Source: Rheum nobile (Eukaryota > Streptophyta > Magnoliopsida > Caryophyllales > Polygonaceae). From it: a stretch of DNA of 64,000 nucleotides. The stretch spans positions 3,906,001-3,970,000 of the forward strand of contig WOAB01000619.1 in assembly GCA_027886185.1 (NCBI GenBank), in the 5' to 3' direction. Shown here piece by piece: positions 42,626 through 54,119 of this stretch. Within the stretch, counting starts at the first letter, position 1. Each line of letters begins with the position of its first letter. The translations under genes and the position numbers were made by a program. The notes below the pieces were generated by a model. The model ran no database searches. It saw only the letters and a program-made list of their open reading frames with translations, and was not told the DNA's origin.

Positions 42626-43642
42626 TAGTATTAGATTACATAACATATGCGTGATGGCCAACTGGTGAGGGAAGGTGGTGGTGGAAGGAGCTCCAATCAG
42701 GAGAGAGATGAAATATGGAAATAGAGATAGGGGTTGTACAGAAATGGTCGTGAAGGAGATGGTCGGGTAGCGGTTCTGTTGTCCCAACACTAGGGCGGTG
42801 GTATTGAGAAGGTCCAACACAACAGAAGTGGTGGCGAGAAGGTCCGAGGCTGGCTAGTAGTGGTGGTTATGCTTAATGGGAGGTGTGGAAAAGTGTAATG
42901 GGAACCTGCAAAGAAGATGACCAAAATCCAAAGTAATGCATTATAATTTTATTCCTACTGTGGTAGCATGAATTTGTACCATAATAAACATTGATGACGA
43001 CGACGATAACCCGCAACTCTGCTGATCTCCGGTAGCCTCCGATCACCCTTATTGTAGCCTGCAAACATAGAGAAAGGTCAAAGGGAGGAGCTTTCTCCCC
43101 CGGAAGACCCTCCGACGCTCAAGTCAGGCCAAAAGCTCTCCATGATGAATGGTGGCAGCCAAAGAGGCAAAAGAACGGAGAAGAAAAAAAGAAAGAGAGC
43201 TAGGTTAAGAATATTTGTACATGGGCTTGAATAAGCTAGCTTCGTTATGGGATTATTACTTAATAGGCTCATTAAGTGCTTTTAATGAATAAATGACTGC
43301 TATTATATTTACTTTTTATCCATAATTAATTATCCTTTATTGGGGAAAATAGCTAATTAAAAATAAATAAGAAAAGTGGAATTTCCCTCATCATTTTGCC
43401 CCTCGGGTCTTCGGAGGCTCCGGGTTCGAAGAACCGACAAAGTAGACCGCTCGGGCCTAATTTATAAATAGCAAGTCGAGAGCACCGCACGGCCGTGCGG
43501 TTGGCATTTAAATCCCCTGGCTGAAAAAGCCGAGAGGACCGCATGGCCGGTGCGGAAAATAGCACGGTCGTGCAGGCGGTGATCCAATTTATTGGAAAAA
43601 TCGAGGGGACTGCACGGCCTGTGCGGTAAACGCTGAGTTGAA
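42626..43642. other. Unassigned interval with LTR-like features
   Basis: No coding frame is recognised. Near 43081-43130 the phrase ccctccgacgctcaagtcag resembles a motif in LTRs of some plant Ty3/gypsy elements. A perfect 16-bp palindrome ccgcacggccgtgcgg lies at 43485-43500, followed by further variants of cgcacggcc to 43626. Possibly part of a large, partly lost LTR or 3' UTR; the family is not identified. Confidence 0.4.
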
Positions 43643-44030
43643 ATCTGGAGTGGTCATGGGGATGCGGCATTTTCCGACCCGCCATGGCCCACGTCGCGGC
43701 CTATTGAGTGGCTCTTGCCAGCTCGGACTTGATTGTAATCCGGAGTGGTCATGGGGATGCGGCACTTACCGACCCGCCATGGCCCACGTTGCGGCCTATT
43801 TGAGCGACACTTGACAACTCGGGCTTGGTTGTAATCCGGAGTGGTCATGGGGATGCGACACTTACTGACCCGACATGGCCCATGTCGCGGCCTATTTGAG
43901 CGGCACTTGCCAGCTCGGGCTTGGTTGTAATCCGAGACGGTTACAAGAGAGCAGCAACTTACTGACTAGCTGTAGCCCGTGACTCGGCCTAGGTGAGTTG
44001 CAACTTGCGAACTCGGTTACGCTCTTTAGC
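43643..44030. repeat. Minisatellite, about 96-bp unit, 3 to 4 copies
   Basis: Units start at 43647, 43742 and 43838 with ggagtggtcatggggatgcg and share ccgacccgccatggcccacg and a gcggcctattgag-like end. A fourth, strongly diverged unit follows from about 43934 to 44028. Spacing is 95-96 bp. Confidence 0.9.
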
Positions 44031-44147
44031 GGGCCCCTGGCGTGCCATAGGTCTTGATTGTTGGGCAACAAGAGGACAACAACTTGCTGACTCTTTTCCC
44101 CCTGCATCTTTGCTAAACTTCGCTTCCTGTTATATGCCTTCTTAGCG

Positions 44148-44430
44148 TTGCAGCTGGCGTAGAAGCTAGTGCAATTTCTCATAGTGTTGCATCTAGCGTG
44201 GAAGCTAGTACAATTTTTGTTTCTGAGCTGGTCTTGCACAGCAACTCGTGCCCTTGTAGTCCAAAGCTAATGAAATAAAGATTGATGGTGTTCGTGCCCT
44301 GCTGCCCGTAGGCTAATATAATAAGATGGAAGCTCGTGCCCCTACGGCCCTGTAGGCCAATAGAATAAGATGACAGCTCGTGTCCCTACGGCCTTGTAGG
44401 CCAATAGAATAAGATGACAGCTCGTGCCCA
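44148..44430. repeat. Further short tandem repeats (about 43- and 44-bp units)
   Basis: gttgca-ctagcgtgg-aagctagt occurs twice between 44148 and 44215. From about 44240 to 44430 a unit of about 44 bp (agctcgtgcccctacggccc, then tgtaggccaatagaataaga) recurs four to five times, degenerate at the left and nearly perfect at 44331-44418. Confidence 0.85.
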
Positions 44431-45560
44431 CCTATTTCGGGTCGCCCTCGTGCAACCCAAATCTACAAGATCAACATCTATTGCAAAGAAATATATATTG
44501 CCTCATTGGCGATACTATATGTTAATAAAATTGACACTAATCACAAGGGGAAAAACTAGGGTTGAGAACTTAGTTTTTACGCTTATCATTTTAGCTGATG
44601 ATGTCAAGCTCCTTGGTATGATTCAGGTCACCCATAATTTGATGCCATGCTTGATCACCCCCTCTATCTCTTTTTGATTTAGTTCTCCTTGTCGATGAGG
44701 GCTCTTTGGGTTGTTGCCCCAATAATTTTTAGACTGGAAGGAATTGCCTTGTAGGACTAGGTACTCATGCAATGTGAATGTTGATTACAAAATACTTACT
44801 CGGTTTAGAATCACTTATATGGATCATGCTAAGCTTTCTCGTTGACTTTTTATGAGGTGATATTTCAACTTGAACTTTGTCTCCAGTGTCGTCTTGGCTA
44901 TTCTCAGAGGTGAGGGGTGTGCCCTCGACTTTTTGTCTTTTCAAACTACTGGGTTTTTACAACTTGGTATGCTCTTGCATCCTGAGTGATAGAGCGTTGT
45001 GCTTGCAATTTGGCTTCGCAACAGACAATATAGTATGATCTTCAAGCAAGGACTTGTTCTTGGTGAGTCTTTGCCCTTTCCAGTTCGCCCTTTAAATTGT
45101 CTGAGTGAATTGACATAGTGGTCGTCTTGTTAAGCAAGCATCTTGAGCAGTCTCCATAAGGTTTGTTGCATGCCCTTATGTCAATCTTTATCGTTGTTCA
45201 ATCCTCTCATGCCTCGGATCTTAGTTTCAACGATAATCATTGTCCCTTCACATCCAACATTTGGTCCTAATCCCAAGGAATTGACCACCTTTGTCGATGG
45301 ATCTCAGATCTCGCTTTAGTTAGCGATTTGCTCCCAAGTTTAAATGGCACAAGAATGTAATAAAAATATAATACTTAAATAAAATTATCATAAATAAAGC
45401 TTTTGCAAAAATCAATTGACTTTAACTAAAAGAAACAATATTTCATTTCGAATTACCGATCGAGTTGATTTCAGATTTGGAATGAAACTGGGCTCTTCGA
45501 TGACTTGAACAACTCGAGTTCAACGCTAGCTTCTCGTTTGGGTAGCTGTACGAAATTAGA
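44431..45560. other. Unassigned interval
   Basis: No coding frame, repeat or element end that I can support. The segment 45340-45460 is AT-rich and resembles a promoter-type upstream region, but nothing ties it to a gene. Confidence 0.35.
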
Positions 45561-45857
45561 ACATTCAATATGACAGCAAGCAGCTCATCAACAAGCACAA
45601 CAGCTCTTTCAATATGACAGCAAATGGAGTATGCGGCTCTTCAATACCATTTGCAGTTATGCAGTTACTTAGTTACAGTTATCATTCAGTTATGCAGTTG
45701 TTGAGTTAGTTAATAGGCAATTAGAGTTGGTTAGTTAGTTAATTAACCGGTTGTACACTCTGTATATATAGGTGTTGCACACTATGTACAAAGCATCACA
45801 TTTGAATCAATAAAACAGTAACTGAATTACTGAAATCCTTGACTTAAATCCGTTTTA
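45561..45857 (+). repeat. 5' LTR of Copia-3
   Basis: The end is fixed by the PBS; the start is a guess near ttcaatatgacagcaa, which itself occurs twice (about 45564 and 45607). A TATA box tatatata at 45763-45770 and an AATAAA at about 45810 fit a short copia LTR. Confidence 0.65.
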
Positions 45858-45869
45858 TGGTATCAGAGC
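45858..45869 (+). other. Primer-binding site of Copia-3
   Basis: TGGTATCAGAGC, the initiator-tRNA-Met type usual for plant copia elements, 14 bp before the gag ATG. Confidence 0.9.
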
Positions 45870-45882
45870 GGGAATAAGAAGA

Positions 45883-47110
45883 ATGACGAAAACTGATTTG
45901 GAACTAGACAGTGGTAATGGCTCGAAGAAGAATGACGACTCTGGTGACGAGTCAGGGAAGGAAACCAGAAACAGAACTCCATCTCCTTATGACTTATACA
46001 CTAATGACAATCCTGGAAACGTAATCACTCAAGTCCAATTAAGGGGAGAAAACTACGACGAATGGGCACGGGCGATACGCACATCGTTACGAGCCGGAAG
46101 AAAATGGGGGTTCATCGACGGATCGATCAATGAACCACCAATTGAATCAAACAAAATTGATGATTGGTGGACGGTGAATTCAATGCTTGTGGCGTGGATT
46201 TTGAACACCATCGAGCCAAGCCTCAGATCAACGCTTACTTACATGGAAAATGCAAAAGACCTCTGGGACGATATAACAGAGAGATTCTCTGTTTTGAATG
46301 GACCGAGAATTCAGCAATTGAAGAGAGAATTGGCAGAGGTAAAGCAGAACGGAATGTCGATAGTTAATTACTATGGCAAATTGAAGAAAATTTGGGAGGA
46401 ACTAGCAGCCTACGATCCAATACCAACTTGTTCTTGTGGCCACTATGTATGTGATGTTGGAGGCAGAAATGCAAAGAGGCGTGAAGAAGAAAAAGTACAC
46501 AATTTGTTGATGGGGCTGAACGAGTCAGTATATGGCACTGCTCGATCCACAATTTTGGCTATGGAACCCTTGCCATCCCTAAACAAAATTTACTCACCTT
46601 AATCCAGGAGGAAAGAGTCTACACTGTGAATCGCGTAGGAGAGGAAAAATCTGAAAACTATGGCCTTTGCATCTCAATTGGGATCATGCAGCAAAGGAAA
46701 GAATACAAACTTGCAGTGCAACCACTGTAACCAAAAAGGACAGAAAGTAACTGGATGCTTTAAACTTATTGGATACCCTGACTGGTGGGGTGAGAGACGC
46801 AGAGATGGCGGAAACACTGATGCAAACATAGGAGCGTCCGGGCAGATGCGTGGAGGATTTGGACGTGGACGAAACAGTGGTCCGAAGGCTCATGAAGCAA
46901 CCACACCAGGGCAGAATGAATTGAGTTCTTCCAGTAACATCGAACAGGAAATTAAACAAATTCCTGGATTGGAGAAAAAGCAAGTTCAACAATTACTTGA
47001 TGTGTTTCAAAACCAAACAGGCATAGAAACAATGACAGGTATGGGTGATAAAATAGATTGGATTATAGATTCTGGAGCCACTAACCACATGACAGGGCGT
47101 AAGGACTAAG
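45883..47110 (+). pseudogene. Copia-3 gag and protease start
   Basis: ATG at 45883 opens 239 codons of gag: LRGENYDEWARAIRTSL, GFIDGSINEPP, SMLVAWILNTIEPSLRSTL, KDLWDDITERFSV, then CSCGHYVCDVG and KVHNLLMGLNESVYG. A shift near 46600 separates the zinc-knuckle segment (46660 onwards), CNHCNQKGQKVTGCFKL, in which the zinc-binding His is replaced by Gln. WIIDSGATNHMTG at about 47057-47095 is the protease active site. The frame closes at 47109 and the protease continues in another frame. Confidence 0.85.
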
Positions 47111-50100
47111 GAATGCTTCAGTAAACTTATCAAGATAGGAGGATTTAAAATAAAAATGGCAGACGGGAGAAATACCGAAACAAACATGGCAGGGACGATT
47201 CCAATTTGTGATAGATTATCACTTAGAAACGTGCTTTATGTGCCAAATCTTGATTGTGATCTTGTATCTGTAACCCAGTTGCCAACATCTGGGTGCCTTG
47301 TTCAATTTTCTGAAAAAATATGTGTTATCTAGGATCGGCGTACGAAGACGCTGATTGGAGCGGGTAGACGGAAAGATAACCTCTACTACCTCATGACGGT
47401 CTCTTACAAGTTCCTTATGGCGACAAAGACAAGCCTAACAACAGAAGTATGGCATGAAAGGATGGGACACCCTTCGGATCAAGTTTTAAATTTAATAGAT
47501 GTATGTAAGGATAGTTCAGTTTCTACTAAAGTGTGTGATGTATGCCATCAGGCAAAGCAAACAAGGAATAAATTTCCATTAAGCTACTCGAGAGCTAGTG
47601 CCGCATTTGATTTAATACATTGCGATCTATGGGGACCTTATCAAAAAGCCTCCTCTTGCGGAGCGCACTACTTCCTAACGATCGTTGACGATCACACCCG
47701 GGCAGTTTGGATATACCTGCTCATATATAAAAAGGAAGTAAAGAAGACACTCCTAAAATTCTTTGCAATGACTGAACGCCAATTTGATACAAAGATCAAA
47801 ACCTTGCGCAGCGACAATGGAACATAATTCATATGTATGAAGAATTTCTTTGAAGAACATGGTAATATATTTCAAACGTCATGTGCAAGAACACCTCAAC
47901 AGAATGGCATAGTCGAAAGAAAACATCGACACATACTCAACGTAGCCTGCGCATTGAGATTCCAAGGCCATCTTCCAATCGATTTCTGGGGTGAATGTGC
48001 TTTGGCGGCAGTATACTTGATTAATCGGTTGTCTTCTCCATTATTGCAAGGGAAAATCCCATTTGAGTTGCTTCATGGAGTTCGGCCAGATTATTCACAT
48101 ATCCGAGTTCTAGGATGCCTTAGCTACGTTCACAATTCAACTAGAGGTGGATACAAATTCGCAAGTCGAGGACGGAAATGTATCTTCGTTGTTTACCCTT
48201 CAGGTAAGAAAGCATGGAGATTCTATGACCCCATCACCAATGAGTTTTTAATATTGAGAGATGCAACGTTTTATGAACATTTATTCCCATTTAATCAAGA
48301 AACAAATTCGGATATTGCATCTCCCACAATTTTATCTAATGATGAAAACATTGGTTCGTGTATAACTACTTCTGACGCAATTGATGGTACTAAAATGCAA
48401 GAAACATGACCTGATATCACTTTGCCTTCAACAATTGATGAATCAGATGAATTGCCCAATTCATTTATTGAATTATCTGAATCTGAGACAGAACACCTGC
48501 AAGAAACATCAGACAACATGATTGGTGTCCACGAGCATATGCTTGGTCAAACAGAAAATGTTACAGAGCATCCTCAGGAAGGAAGAGGATGTCGAACTCG
48601 AATACCTTCCACACGTTTGCGAGATTATGTGACCAACACAACAAAATTGATACACACTTCTGATTCAAGCAGTCATTATCCTTTGCATAATTATGTCACT
48701 TGTGAAAGATTTTCTCAAGAGCACCGTGGATATTTAACAAGCATTTCAGAGCATAAGGAGCCAAACTCTTTTGCAGAAGCTATAAAAGATGAACGATGGA
48801 GAAAGGCTACGGAATCAGAAATACAAGCATTAAAAGAAAATAACACTTGGACTCTATCTCGCCTACCTAATGGAAAGAAAGCATTGGGATGCAAATGGGT
48901 CTATCGGATTAAATATAAATCTGATGGATCAATCAAAAGATTTAAAGCTAGGCTTGTTATCCTTGGAAATCATCAAGTGGCTGGGATCGACTATTCAGAA
49001 ACGTTTGCTCCCGTTGCAAAAATGGTCACCGTACGATCATTCATGGCAGTCGCAACTATTAAAGGATGGGAGTTACACCAAATGGATGTGCATAAAGCCT
49101 TCTTGCACGGCGATTTACATGAAGAATTATATATGCGACCGCCGGTGGGATTTAAACCATCTGATTCCTCTCTCGTGTGCAAACTACAAAAATCACTATA
49201 TGGACTACGCCAATCTCCAAGGTGTTGGCTTGCTAAACTCTCAGCCAAGCTGCGTGAATACGGTTTCTCTCAATCTTATCATGATTATTCTCTTTTTACC
49301 TTGATTAACCAAGACGTGCAACTCTTCATCCTCATCTATGTGGATGATCTAATTATTTCAGGGAGTGACACAACCGCTATCTTAAAAGTAAAAGATTATT
49401 TAAGAACTTGCTTTAAAATGAAGGACTTAGGGCCTTTAAAATATTTTCTAGGTGTTGAAGTCGCTAGACTTCCTACATGCATCTACCTAAGTCAACGGAA
49501 ATATGCTCTTGATATTATCTCTGATGTCGGCTTATTAGGATCAAAACCTGCCGACTTTCCCATGGATACTCACCATAAGCTTGCACTATCCTCTACACCT
49601 GCCTTACGCGATCCCGGAAAATATCGCCGGCTCATTGGAAGGCTATTCTACCTTTGTTTTTCAAGACCTGATTTAGCCTATTCAGTACATATTCTATCTC
49701 AGTTTATGCAAGAACCCTCGATGGATCACTGGCAAGCAGCTTTGCGTGTGGTACGTTACATCAAAAATCACCCTGGACAGGGCATTCTTCTCAGGTCTGA
49801 TTGTCCTCTCCAATTGCAAGGATGGTGCGACTCGGATTGGGCCAGTTGTCCGATCACCCGCCGATCACTTTCCGGCTGGTTGGTGTTCCTCGGTGACTCC
49901 CCAATCTCTTGGAAAACAAAGAAGCAACTTGTTGTTTCCATGTCTTCCGCTGAAGCCGAATATCGATCCATGGCCATGCTCACATGTGAACTTAAATGGC
50001 TCAAAGGGCTCTTAAGCGATCTTCAAGTTCCTCATCCGGATCATATCCCAATTCATTGCGACAATCAATCGGCACTTCATATTGCCCGCAATCCGGTCTT

Positions 50101-50197
50101 CCATGAACGCACAAAACATATCGAAGTTGATTGTCATTTCGTTCGCGATGAAATCTCTAATGGAACTCTCTTGCCCACAATCCCGTCTTCCATATAG
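47110..50197 (+). pseudogene. Copia-3 protease end, integrase, RT and RNase H
   Basis: One frame with in-frame stops at about 47329-47331, 47825 and 48407. Integrase: pre-integrase WHERMGHPSDQVLNLI and CDVCHQAKQTRNKFP, then HCDLWGPYQKASSCG, TIVDDHTRAVW, LRSDNGT (second Asp) and TPQQNGIVERKHRHIL (Glu). A 591-codon open stretch (48422-50197) holds RT: ALGCKWVYRIKYKSDG, ETFAPVAKMVTVRSF, SLYGLRQSPRCW and the catalytic LIYVDDLIISG. RNase H follows with GWCDSDWASCPITRRS, SSAEAEYRSMAMLTCEL and HCDNQSALHIARN. Catalytic residues are present. The C-terminal end is missing. Confidence 0.9.
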
Positions 50198-52221
50198 CAT
50201 AGGTAGAATGGATGGTATAACATAAAATTAAGCTCTAAGTGGTAGGAGAATCGTCCAAGAGTCTTGTTAAATAACCCAAAACGTGCATTCAAAGAGTAAG
50301 ACTGTAGTTGATTACATAGAATGACTCGTATGCCACAATGCTTACACTTCCATTAACAAGAGAAGAAACAATGATTTCTAAACCTTGTATCTTTCCTTCA
50401 TCAAATTGGAGAGAGTTTTGTGGATGTGAAAAATATTCAAGCAACAAGTAAAGTAGCTGCCAACATTGGAAATGAATATAGATTCTGATACCAACGGTGA
50501 TATTTCGTGCGCATAGATCCATGTTATGAGAAGCAAGATCTATGTAGATAGCACAACCATCACGTAGAAATGAGTGAAAAACTTCTTTGGGATGGTCAAT
50601 TTCTACAGGTTATCAAAACTTGAGTGTAAGTTAAGAGCATTTGACATTTTACACAAATCAACTTGATGACCATGAATCAAAAGTGAAACTAAAACTGAAT
50701 TGTTCAAAGGGGAGAAGCGTGAAACCAAATAATACATTATTCAAAGCATTGAGTCATTGTCCCGTCAAATTTGATAGATGAAAGAATCCATAATTGATAA
50801 GACGACACAATATATAATAGTACCACACGGCTTCAACTACCATTTCCGATGTGTTGCCTTATTCACGAATTGCAAAATTTGAGATCTACAACAAATGGTT
50901 TACATCAAAAGAAAACATGTTGGCTGCCTATTGATTGATTTCTAAAAAGTTTTCTACCTTTCTATCTAAATCATGCATTCCATTAACAAAACATAAAAAA
51001 CAAGAAAACAAATCAGAACAAACAAGCAAAGTAAACTAAATTAAGCAACGTAAAACACATAACTATTCATATTTCAATCTGATTCCAACACGCATAAAAC
51101 CCGAATCAAAACAAACAACCAAGCTCTTTTACCAGCAACAATAAAGACAATCACCAATGTTGAATTCCTTGAGTTTTGATAGTAACAAACATCCAACTAA
51201 TATGCTTCTTGAGTGTCTTAGGGAACTTAAAGAATGTCACCAGGTACAATGGCTCCTTGATAATTGAGAGGGAAAGGAAGGTCTTTCAGACGGACCGTTA
51301 CCTCAATGGGAACAAGGTCGTTGTAATATTGACGGAAGCTTTAATCAAAAAGTAAACTTCTTATTTGGATAAGATCTCGTCAAGATGTGATACGATCATG
51401 ATCAGGAGACTGAGAAAGGATGAAGATTGTGATCCTTGGTGGTTTTGAAGAAGGAAGGAGAGAGAAAATATTCTTTTTATCTTTAGATTATATTTTAAGA
51501 TATAAAATATTCAATGTATTAATCTTCGGTTAAAATAGAGTAGTTATGATATCTTTTGCTTATTGGGAAAGTGAGAAAATATCTCATTTCGTGCCTAGGT
51601 TTGATTAGGAAACCATATATAAGTGGATGGAAATTCCATTTGTTGGTTAACGAAGTCGAACCAAAAGCATCGGTGCAACTAAGAGAAGAAGCCTTCGAGT
51701 CTTTGCTGGTTGAGTTCGTGAGCTGAAGTGGTAGGAGTGATTCAAGACTAGGTGGGAAGTCTAGGGTTGAGTATGAGCTACACTTATAAGCGAACAAGAA
51801 ATCAATAAGATAAGTAGACCTATTCTAAATCCTCTCTAGTGAAAACTAGAATGTAGTGATTTTTTGTTTAAATAGGTAGTTGGCTATTTGGAGTTTTCCA
51901 CTCTAAGTATTGTGTTCTAAAAAAGTTCATATTTCTTGTGTTTCATTCTGCTTCATTTTGTGGGAAAAAAAACATTTGTTTCCTCAGATGTAACCCTAAC
52001 GATCCAACAACCAATAAGACATCACAATAAGCTGCACTTTCCAATTTAAACACAAATCAACTAAAATGGGTACATTTCTTATTAATGAATGGGGATGGAT
52101 TCATAAGTACATTGAAAACATTGATTAATAGAAAAACACATGCAGGACATGGGGAGTAATTCATAGGTTCAATCAATCAATCAATCAAGCACAAGCATGA
52201 TCCTCATTGAGAACACGCAGA
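50198..52221. other. Unassigned interval downstream of the C2 gene
   Basis: No recognised coding sequence. On minus TGGTATCAGAATC (50481-50493) resembles a copia PBS, and tgatatttcgtgcg next to it could be an LTR end, but no matching second end or internal region is found. The C2 gene exon on the minus strand ends at 52222, so this may include its 3' flank. An identical interval is at 61283-63306. Confidence 0.4.
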
Positions 52222-52521
52222 TCAACAGTCAAGAAGGAGACTTGAAAAGCCTCTTGTACCGGGGAGATCAAACCACTCAATCTGGATCTCCACTTTCCCA
52301 CTCTCGCAATTCTTGAGCTGTAAGATGATGTGTTATACCATCTTTCCCTGGAGAGTCCACACCACCTCGCTCTCCTCTACCAAGCAGTTGACGTCACTCG
52401 ACTGCACCTTCTTCACCATCGTCCCCGCCACCGGTGCCTCCCCTAGCCACCCCATGCACTCAAAATACTCTTTTATATCAATCTCTGCCTCCCGCATTGC
52501 ATCATCCCTTGAAAATATGTC
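52222..52521 (-). pseudogene. CAR-like C2-domain protein, last exon (copy 1)
   Basis: On minus, an acceptor TTTATAG precedes the exon, which reads DIFSRDDAMREAEIDIKEYF, then VKKVQSSDVNCLVEESEVVW, an in-frame stop (KMV, stop, HIIL), then LQLKNCESGKVEIQIEWFDL and the stop at 52222. This is the C-terminal half of a plant C2 domain of the CAR (C2-domain ABA-related) / ArfGAP-linked type, a small calcium- and phospholipid-binding protein: D-x-F-S-x-D-D, the insertion specific to CAR proteins, and the CESGxVEIQxEW-DLPG end all match. The stop, plus the loss of the middle exon, shows it is a pseudogene. Exon 1 lies at 56439-56690. Confidence 0.85.
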
Positions 52522-52800
52522 CTATAAATTATCTCATCCATTATCATATATATTCTTGATCCTTTCACTAATACTTGTCTTTTCAAGACGTGACATAGTT
52601 GTAAGCCAATTTGCTAGTTCAACTGAAATGTTTAAGTTAATTATTAGTTACATTACCCTTATTTAATATTAACATTCTCCTATGTCTTACTTAACTGTCA
52701 TCAAACTCGATCATATTGAGTCAATGGAAGAATTGCTCAAAATGAAAACCTGCATGTGCATATTTGTTAGCAATCCTCATTTCAACAATATATTACTCAT

Positions 52801-52965
52801 TGTACCAAGGACAAGAATGTAAATGACACTAGTACGGATTCTGGATAAACATTACATCCTAATGATGAGTAGTAGAATTCTAGAACCTTTAACAATCTTG
52901 TGCAAGGATATCCTACACGTATAATAAATGTAACAATGAATATCATAAAATCCTTCTGTCCTCTA
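52801..52965 (+). repeat. Short 5' LTR of Copia-4
   Basis: About 165 bp between TGTACC and the PBS-like sequence. Its start repeats at 56378 as the truncated 3' LTR. The 3' boundary is inferred from the PBS. Confidence 0.65.
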
Positions 52966-53033
52966 CGATATCAGAGCCTTCAATGGGCACACGCCTCCCC
53001 TAATGCAAGAAACACTAAAAAACCACCACAAAA

Positions 53034-53982
53034 ATGGCAGGCCAACTAGTCGCCCCTACGACAGGCTCCACTAACCCCTTCCTTCCTTCCTTCCTACCTT
53101 CATCACAGTGAAGTTCACCCACAAAAATTACCCCTTGTGGAAAGCACACATTATGCCATACATTCGTGCCCACAAGCTTTTCTCCATTGTCGACGGAACC
53201 CTAGTTTGTCCCACACCGCTCCTCCCTGATGGTGCCGACAATCCCTCTTTTCATGATTGGATTGCCAACGATCAACTTATTATGGCGATTTTGACATTGT
53301 CACTGATCGAACCGGTCCTTGCTCAGGTTATTGACTGCTCGAGCTCTGCTAAAATCTGGTTGCTTCTCCTATCTCTTTTACAAGTCCAATCCATCGCTCA
53401 TGTTGTGCAAAGCCGATTAAGTCTTTCTTCTTCGAAGAAAGGCAATGAATCCATCACCAATTATTTCAACAGAGCCAAAGGTCTAATGACCTCTCCTGCT
53501 ACTGCAAGACAATTCCTTAATAACTTTGAATTCATTGTTTACTTACTCACTGGTCTTGGTGCTGATTTTGAGTCCATTGTGGCTGCTCTCTCCACCCAAC
53601 CCCTTACCAAGCCCTCACTGGATTCTCTCTCATCTACTCACCCATGAGTCACGCCTAGCCTATCACTCCACTTCTCTCCCCAATTCCCTCTCTGTAAACA
53701 ACACCACCCTCACCCAAAAAGCCCTTTTTCCTACTCCTTCTGCAAACTTCAACACAACCCAAACCGGCAGAGGCCGTGGCTGAGGATATTCCCATGGCCG
53801 AGGATGCGGTGACTCTAGCGGACGGGGATTCCTTTCTCACTAGCCTACCAGACAAGCAGCCCCAATGTCAAGTCTGTTCCAAACGAAGTCACACTGCACT
53901 CACCTGTTGGTATCGTTTTGATCATGCCTACCAAGCGTGGCTGCCCTCTAGTATGCAAGCACACAACACCATTACTCAATGA
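53034..53982 (+). pseudogene. Copia-4 gag
   Basis: ATG at 53034 (MAGQLVAPTTGSTNPFLPSF). A cttcc repeat (53079-53098) then coincides with a shift into the frame open from 53108 to 53647: KNYPLWKAHIMPYIRAHKLF, DGTLVCPTPLL, WIANDQLIMAILTLSL, then NYFNRAKGL. This is the copia gag of the Retrofit/Ale-like type. The zinc knuckle CQVCSKRSHTALTCWYRFDH lies at about 53868-53925 in another frame. A slippage-prone repeat is a likely cause of the first frame break. Confidence 0.8.
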
Positions 53983-54119
53983 TACCGAGACACAGTTGCT
54001 TCCCACCAATACACTCCAGACATATCAAATTTGAGGCTAGAATCACTACCCTAGAGTGGCACTGAGCAACAAATGGGAGCTTTAAAACCCATCACCGTTG
54101 GATCGTTGACACCGGGATA

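Larger units (their letters stand above)
45561..50197 (+). mobile_element. Copia-3: Ty1/copia element truncated at the 3' end
   Basis: 5' LTR (start uncertain, about 45561) to about 45857, PBS at 45858, gag, protease, integrase, RT and RNase H in order. Coding stops abruptly at RNase H residue FVRDEISNGTLL (about 50160-50170), before the usual C-terminal end, and no 3' LTR matching 45561-45857 follows. A second copy of 47321 to the end is at 58406-61282. Confidence 0.85.
47321..52915 (+). repeat. Large direct repeat, copy 1
   Basis: Matches 58406-64000 at a constant offset of 11,085 bp, starting at tgtgttatc. About 15 substitutions and no indel over 5.6 kb were noticed by eye. It contains the Copia-3 pol, the interval to the C2 gene exon, and the first 115 bp of the Copia-4 LTR. 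Confidence 0.95.

Noticed and set aside
43643..44430. Regularly spaced repeats as a possible CRISPR array
   Set aside because: Units are 44-96 bp, contiguous and diverged along their whole length, with no constant-repeat/unique-spacer pattern, in a eukaryotic context.
50481..51990. A further copia LTR starting next to the PBS-like word at 50481
   Set aside because: No convincing LTR end, second LTR or internal coding could be paired with it; the 13-bp PBS-like match alone is not enough.
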